Both the position numbers and the translations under genes were made by a program. This document shows positions 42,621-47,175 of a stretch of DNA of 47,175 nt, in pieces. The stretch is taken from NCBI GenBank assembly GCA_030407315.1, contig JALQPE010003090.1:1-47175 (forward strand), written 5' to 3'. The notes under the pieces were generated by a model that was given only the letters and a program-made list of their open reading frames with translations, did not search any database and was not told the origin of the DNA. Numbering within the stretch: position 1 is the stretch's first letter; each line of letters begins with the position of its first letter. This stretch comes from Asparagopsis taxiformis (Eukaryota > Rhodophyta > Florideophyceae > Bonnemaisoniales > Bonnemaisoniaceae).

Positions 42621-42990
42621 CCACTTTGCAGCCTTTTTCGCGGGGTCCGAAATCGCCTCCTTCTTCTTCCCGAGTGAGAAACATCAGTCCCCCTCAGATG
42701 CTTACAGAGAAGTTGGTTTACCATGGTTTCTTACAGCAAAGTCATCGTTACGATGACTTGGCTGTAAGCAACCGGGGTAAACTGCCTTTGCTGTAAGAAA
42801 ACTGAATAGCAGTTCCGACAGCTTGTCCTGAGAAAGCAAATCCGCCTTAACGATGACTTTGCTGTAAGAAAACAGAGAACTTACAGTTCTGACAGCTTGT
42901 CCTGAAGAAAAAAAATCCGCCTTAACGATGACTTTGCTGTAAGAAAACAGAGTAATTACAGTTCTGACAGCCTGTCCAAAAAACCCTTCC
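42621..42990. repeat. 39-bp palindrome copy and about 77-bp tandem repeat
   Basis: A 39-bp palindrome with one change lies at 42730-42768 between GGTTTACCATGG and GGGGTAAACTGCC, a reduced foldback element. It is followed by about 2.5 tandem units, each containing ACAGTTCTGACAGCTTGTCC then TCCGCC and CTTAACGATGACTTTGCTGT, the latter being half of the palindrome. Confidence 0.75.
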
Positions 42991-44110
42991 TCCCGCTCCA
43001 GTTATAGTCTGTTACCTATCCTAGAAACGTTCCCAGTCCGAGGTATCGTACCGCTTGATCACTTATGTACTATACTTGTGCTGCAAAGATATTAAAATAA
43101 TCGCTGCTGGAAAGCATCGTTTCTGTTCTCGGCGAAGACGCTGGACGACGGAGTGATATTGCGGGCGGAATACACACGATAACATTAATCACTACTCCCC
43201 TAATCGCCCAACTTGAGTATACTTGCTAAAGAAATTAGATGACTCTTCCCCGATATGATCGTCAATCATTCCGAATCTACACTCTTCAATGCTTTAGCTC
43301 TGTCGGCATCTTTCCACGGACGTGAAGGCTCCATGATCAGTAGCGGCGATTCAGTCGGGGAGATACGCAGTGTCGAAAAGGCCGATTGCCACCACCGCCT
43401 GTATGGGCGTCCCAATTCTGCAGCCGTGGCAGCGCCGGTTTTTCGTCAAAGGCGTAGACGTTTCGCACGTCGTGTCAGGCGTCGGGCGACGTGAGGATAT
43501 AATCGCCATCGAGATATTTCCAGTGTACAGAACTTGGTCGTCGCGCGACACGAGCAGCGTGAACGTCTGTGTTCTCGGAAATGGACGCGGACGTCCACAA
43601 CCTCTAGTACACCTAGTATTACTAGGCGGACGTCCATGTTCTCCAGTTTTTGGATGTCCGCCTAGAACCGGACGTCCATGCGGTCTAGTACGTCTAGTAT
43701 TACTAGGGCGACATTCATTGTTTCTAGTACCACGGATGTCCCCCTCGGGATGGACTTCGCCATGTCTATGTCCACCTAGGACGGGCGCCGGTTTCAGAAA
43801 TTCAAAAATTTCGACCCCAGAAATTTCTGCCGCCGTGCTCGACATGGATGTCCGCATCCATCACGGCGACCACTCTATTTTTCCTTGTCGGTCGACTCCA
43901 ATTTCGTCTTTAATTTTTTCATCCTCTCGCTCAACCCCCTTCCTGTTGGTGCTCACCTCCCCGTACTGTACCTCAAACACCCCCAATACCACTCTAGCAC
44001 GCATTTTCAGATACCTATCCCCGCTTCCACGGTGCACACCTCCATTCCATACCTACTTTTCTGCCTACCGTACAGATTTCGTATAACCAGTCCTCATACT
44101 ACCTCAGAAT
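42991..44110. other. No confident gene; GGACGTCC-rich stretch
   Basis: Competing frames occupy 43255-44086 (plus) and 43857-43351 (minus), none with a motif I recognise. From 43585 to 43790 imperfect repeats alternate GGACGTCCATG-like and CTAGTATTACTAGG-like sequence (CTAGTATTACTAGG at 43612 and 43690, itself a near-palindrome). These internal repeats could inflate the frames. The same GGACGTCC core occurs in the satellite at 45.1-46.7 kb. Confidence 0.4.
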
Positions 44111-45130
44111 AGGGCAAAACACCCCCTATCTCCTCGACCATGCTCTCCCATCACCTTTGAAACGTATTGTTCTTCAGTACCCTCTCTCTCTACCCTCAAC
44201 CCCTCTCCTTCGCCCTCTACACAAACTTCCCCTGCAGCTTACTCTTCCAAAACCTCTCACTCCCCATCCCGTACCCGACCTGCTCCACCCCTCCCTCCCT
44301 CAGCTGCTCCATGCCCCCACGCCATCCGCATCTTCGATACCGTATACACCACCACCACCGGCCCACGCTCCCGCACTGCGGGGTGGCTCCCCGCCGTATC
44401 CCCAGAAACCTCCCCGCTCTGAAACACATATCAACCCCCCACTTCGCACCCTTCCTCCCCACTCCCCTCCCTCCAAATACAATTAACCCCTTCTTCTCCA
44501 TCACATCCCCACTCACCACAGCCAGAACAGACGCCACCCCTCCCCTTCTTTCTCCTCACTTTCCTAAAAACCCTCCTCTCGGCGCCTTCAACCGCCACCC
44601 TCCTACGGTCCCACCTAAACACCCTCCGCCCTCACTACCCCAACACCCCGCAGCGTCTCCCCAATCCCCATAATGCTTGTCGGCACTCCTCTCCGAATCA
44701 CAATCCATTCTAAACCACACTCCGTACATTTCCACCTCCCCCTGTACCATCCCAAGATTCCATCCCCCACAGAACACATCCTCATACCACAGAAGAATTT
44801 TCTTCCTCTCATACCTCATCCTTAAAAACCTCCATCAGCTCCATGTAAATTTCGATGATAAATATTTTCTCTACTATGCAATCTCAAACATGTATGAGCC
44901 TATGCCTTTCCGCTTTGTCAACCCTGAATATTGGTACTCATGTATTCATAAAATAGGGCCACCCACATCCCTATCCCGTTCTGCAAGCTTTACAAACCAC
45001 TAGACGCATACTCCACAACTATACAACAAACACTACTCGCTATTTCAGACGACGCGGTACACAAGTAGCGTAGTGTCAACCTTCCGTGACGCCTTCCCTG
45101 ATGCGTACAAGTGGGAAACACGTCTAGACG
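44111..45130. other. C-rich, strand-asymmetric stretch and spacer
   Basis: From about 44110 to 44830 the plus strand is very poor in G and rich in C (many CCTCCC and CACCCC runs), so the minus strand is G-rich and poor in stops. Open frames on both strands follow from this bias. A short minus-strand piece with CTECG near 44740 looks protein-like but is not enough to call. 44830-45130 shows nothing recognisable. Confidence 0.45.
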
Positions 45131-46760
45131 TATATCAAACTGAGTGCGGGAATTTTCGGCACAGGAGATGCTGGGCCACCAAATTGATTTTTCGGAAATT
45201 TTAGAATTTCTGGGCTGGCCAGCAATGCAATCGAGCTGGACATCCACCGGACGTCCATTTCAGGTTGGTCGCGAGAGGGTGGGGCGGGACCATGATGAAA
45301 CAAGGACCAAGACCTTTCCCTGACGTGTTGAGCCTGAAATCGACCCTTCGTGAGACGCGATTTTGGCTTACAGTTGGTGCTAATAGAAGCCAGTGATAGC
45401 CCCGATCGGGGCGGCAGCGGCTCCGGCTTACAGTTGGTGCTTACAGACGCCAGTGATAGCCCCCGATCGGGGCCGGCGGTCGGTTCCTGGGCCGTTGTGG
45501 CCAAATTAGACACCCTGATTTGAAATTAAAATTTGGGCTATTCTCAAAAACATGCACATGTGAACATGTTTTTGAGATGGGGGTGTGCCGTACGGCACAA
45601 TCGACCGCCCAAATCGTTGATTTTTGCAAGATTTTTTTGTGCCCGAAATTTTAGAATTTCTGGGCTGGCCAGCAGTGCATCTGAGCTGGACATCCACCGG
45701 ACGTCCCATTTCAGGTTGGTCGTGTGCTGCCTACATCCACGCATTGCAGAAACTAAGCCAGCGGGTTCACTACTATACAAAGTACACGGAATATGAGTAA
45801 CGTGATAGGTGAGTAGTGTTTGTGTTGAGGGAGTAAGGCGGGACCATTATGAAACACGGAAGAAGATGCGTACCTAGCATAACTTAGGCTTGAAGCCTGA
45901 AATCGACCCATCTTTCGGCGCCATTTAGCCTCACAGTTAGTGCTTACAGAAGCCAGTGATGACCCGCTCGGGGCGGCGGCCGGTTCCTGGGGCCGTTGTG
46001 GCCAAATTAGACACCCTGATTTGAATTAAAAATTTGGGCTATTCTCAAAAACATGCACATGTGAACATGTTTTTTGAGATGGGGGTGTGCCGTACGGCAC
46101 AATCGACGCCCAAATCGATGTTTTTGCAATATTTTTCTGTGCCCGAAATTTTAGAATTTTGGGCTGGCCAGCAATGCAATCGAGCTGGACATCCACCGGA
46201 CGTCCATTTCAGGTTGATCGTGTGCTGCCTACATCCACGCATTGCAGCAACTAAGCAGGCGAGTTCACTACTCATACAAAGTGCACGGAATACGAGTAAC
46301 GTGATGGGTGAGTAGTGTTTGTCGTGGAGGAGTAAGGCAGGACCATGATGGAACAGGGGAAACGATGTCACCCTAGCATAACTTAGGCTTGAAGCCTGGA
46401 ATCGACCCATCGTTAGGCGCCATTTAGCCTTACAGTTAGTGCTTACAGAAGCCAGTGATGACCCCGCTCGGGGCGGCGTTCCGGTGCCTGGGGCCGTTGT
46501 GGCCAAATTAGACACCCTGATTTGAATTAAAAATTTGGGCTATTCTCAAAAAACATGCACATGTGAACATGTTTTGAGATGGGGGTGTGCCGTACGGCAC
46601 AATCGACCGCCCAAATCGATTTTTTTTGCAATATTTTTGTGCCCGAAATTGTAGAATTTCTGGGCCGGCCAGGAATGCATCTGAGTTGGACATCCACCGG
46701 ACGTCCATTTCAGGTGATCGTGTATCGTGCACGTCCAGCCATTACCAGAAGCAAGTTGGC
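45131..46760 (+). repeat. About 500-bp satellite, three units plus a partial unit
   Basis: Unit order: CAGTTAGTGCTTACAGAAGC, GCTCGGGGCGGC, GGGCCGTTGTGGCCAAATTA, AAAAACATGCACATGTGAAC with its mirrored CATGTTTTT, the perfect palindrome GTGCCGTACGGCAC, CCCGAAATTTTAGAATTT, GGGCTGGCCAGCA, CATCCACCGGACGTCC. GGGCCGTTGTGG recurs near 45489, 46001 and 46491, spacing about 510 and 490 bp. A partial unit (the GAAATTTTAGAATTTC-to-GGACGTCC part) is at 45190-45260. Frames within it are repetitive artefacts. Confidence 0.85.
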
Positions 46761-47175
46761 GATGAAGCACGTATAAACCCAATTGTTCTGCTATTCTAGC
46801 ATAGACCATCGAGTCTAGAGATGTGAGGGAATCGTCCTGGAATCATGCTCCAAACCCACTAGGGAATGGACAATCTAGTTTGAAAGCATGGAACGGAAGT
46901 GCATTATAGTAGGTTCATAGATTGAAAGTGTGATAAAGGAGATGATTATATTCTCGATAATTGTTTGCTAAAGTAGTTGTTGTTAAGATATCTAGCCGTC
47001 GGAAAACTGTTCTTCCTCTTCGTCCTCACTATGATAGTGAACTAGATATCCAGGTTGTCCCGGCAGAAGAGGCACTACCGGGGCAACACTCGTGTGTGCA
47101 TTATCTCTTGCGAGGTTCTTGCGTCATTCATCGCATCATTCGGAGCTGCTGTCTTCGGCCTACCATCTTTCTTGA
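46761..47175. other. Right edge, no supported feature
   Basis: AT-rich sequence with no open frame, repeat or motif I can identify. Confidence 0.3.

Noticed and set aside
37930..42980. CRISPR-like array of identical repeats
   Set aside because: The repeats are full palindromes in both orientations with irregular, themselves repetitive spacing inside inverted arms; there are no unique spacers and no cas genes, and the DNA is eukaryotic.
42991..44110. Gene at 43370-44086 (238 residues)
   Set aside because: It runs across internal repeats and competes with an equally long minus-strand frame; no motif supports either.

Overview
The window is eukaryotic, transposon-rich DNA. Evidence: one clean gene with an 86-nt GT-AG intron (thioredoxin, 8377-8843), LTR retrotransposons, a chromodomain integrase tail, a PIF/Harbinger transposase, CACTA-type termini, and no operons, Shine-Dalgarno sites or tRNAs. 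Compact genes with few introns would suit a red alga or a fungus; I cannot decide between them. Two kinds of DNA alternate: very GC/CpG-rich retroelement sequence (1-700, 14.1-16.8 kb, 27.4-33.2 kb) and more AT-rich sequence elsewhere.

Layout. 1-1501: a minus-strand LTR of a GC-rich family (LTR1) abutting the remains of a Ty1/copia-like element with a short LTR. 1635-4937: two head-to-head paralogous genes for a three-helix membrane protein; the left one is broken. 5.1-7.8 kb: decayed minus-strand coding sequence of unknown family. 8377-8843: a thioredoxin-like gene whose first active-site Cys is Tyr. 8.8-13.1 kb: little that I can support. 13104-14090: a frameshifted PIF/Harbinger transposase cut by retroelement A (LTR2, leader, gag fragment), itself cut by retroelement B (LTR3 plus the leader and gag at 27364-30601).

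The centrepiece is a 10.53-kb DNA transposon at 16832-27363, inserted at the LTR/leader junction of element B. It has a 4-bp target duplication (GTAA), terminal inverted repeats of about 1.98 kb that look almost identical, and two divergent genes. One encodes a ParB-like domain fused to a beta-class DNA N6/N4 methyltransferase (19026-21761, minus). The other encodes an RNase-H-like (DDE-type) protein resembling the eukaryotic DUF7869 family (23254-25044, plus). My reading is that the second moves the element and the first modifies its DNA, perhaps its termini. I know of no described element with this combination, although fungal KDZ transposons linked to TET/JBP base-modifying enzymes are a conceptual precedent.

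30.6-33.2 kb holds GC-rich minisatellites and a minus-strand Ty3/gypsy chromodomain fragment, ended by a CACTA-type terminus at 33194. 33.2-43 kb is dominated by small DNA-transposon remnants: a subterminal-repeat cluster, a decayed multi-frame gene (35.5-37.65 kb), and a family of foldback elements built on a 39-bp palindrome (about 11 copies) embedded in a segmental tandem duplication. 43-47 kb has a C-rich strand-asymmetric stretch and three to four copies of a roughly 500-bp satellite with short perfect palindromes.
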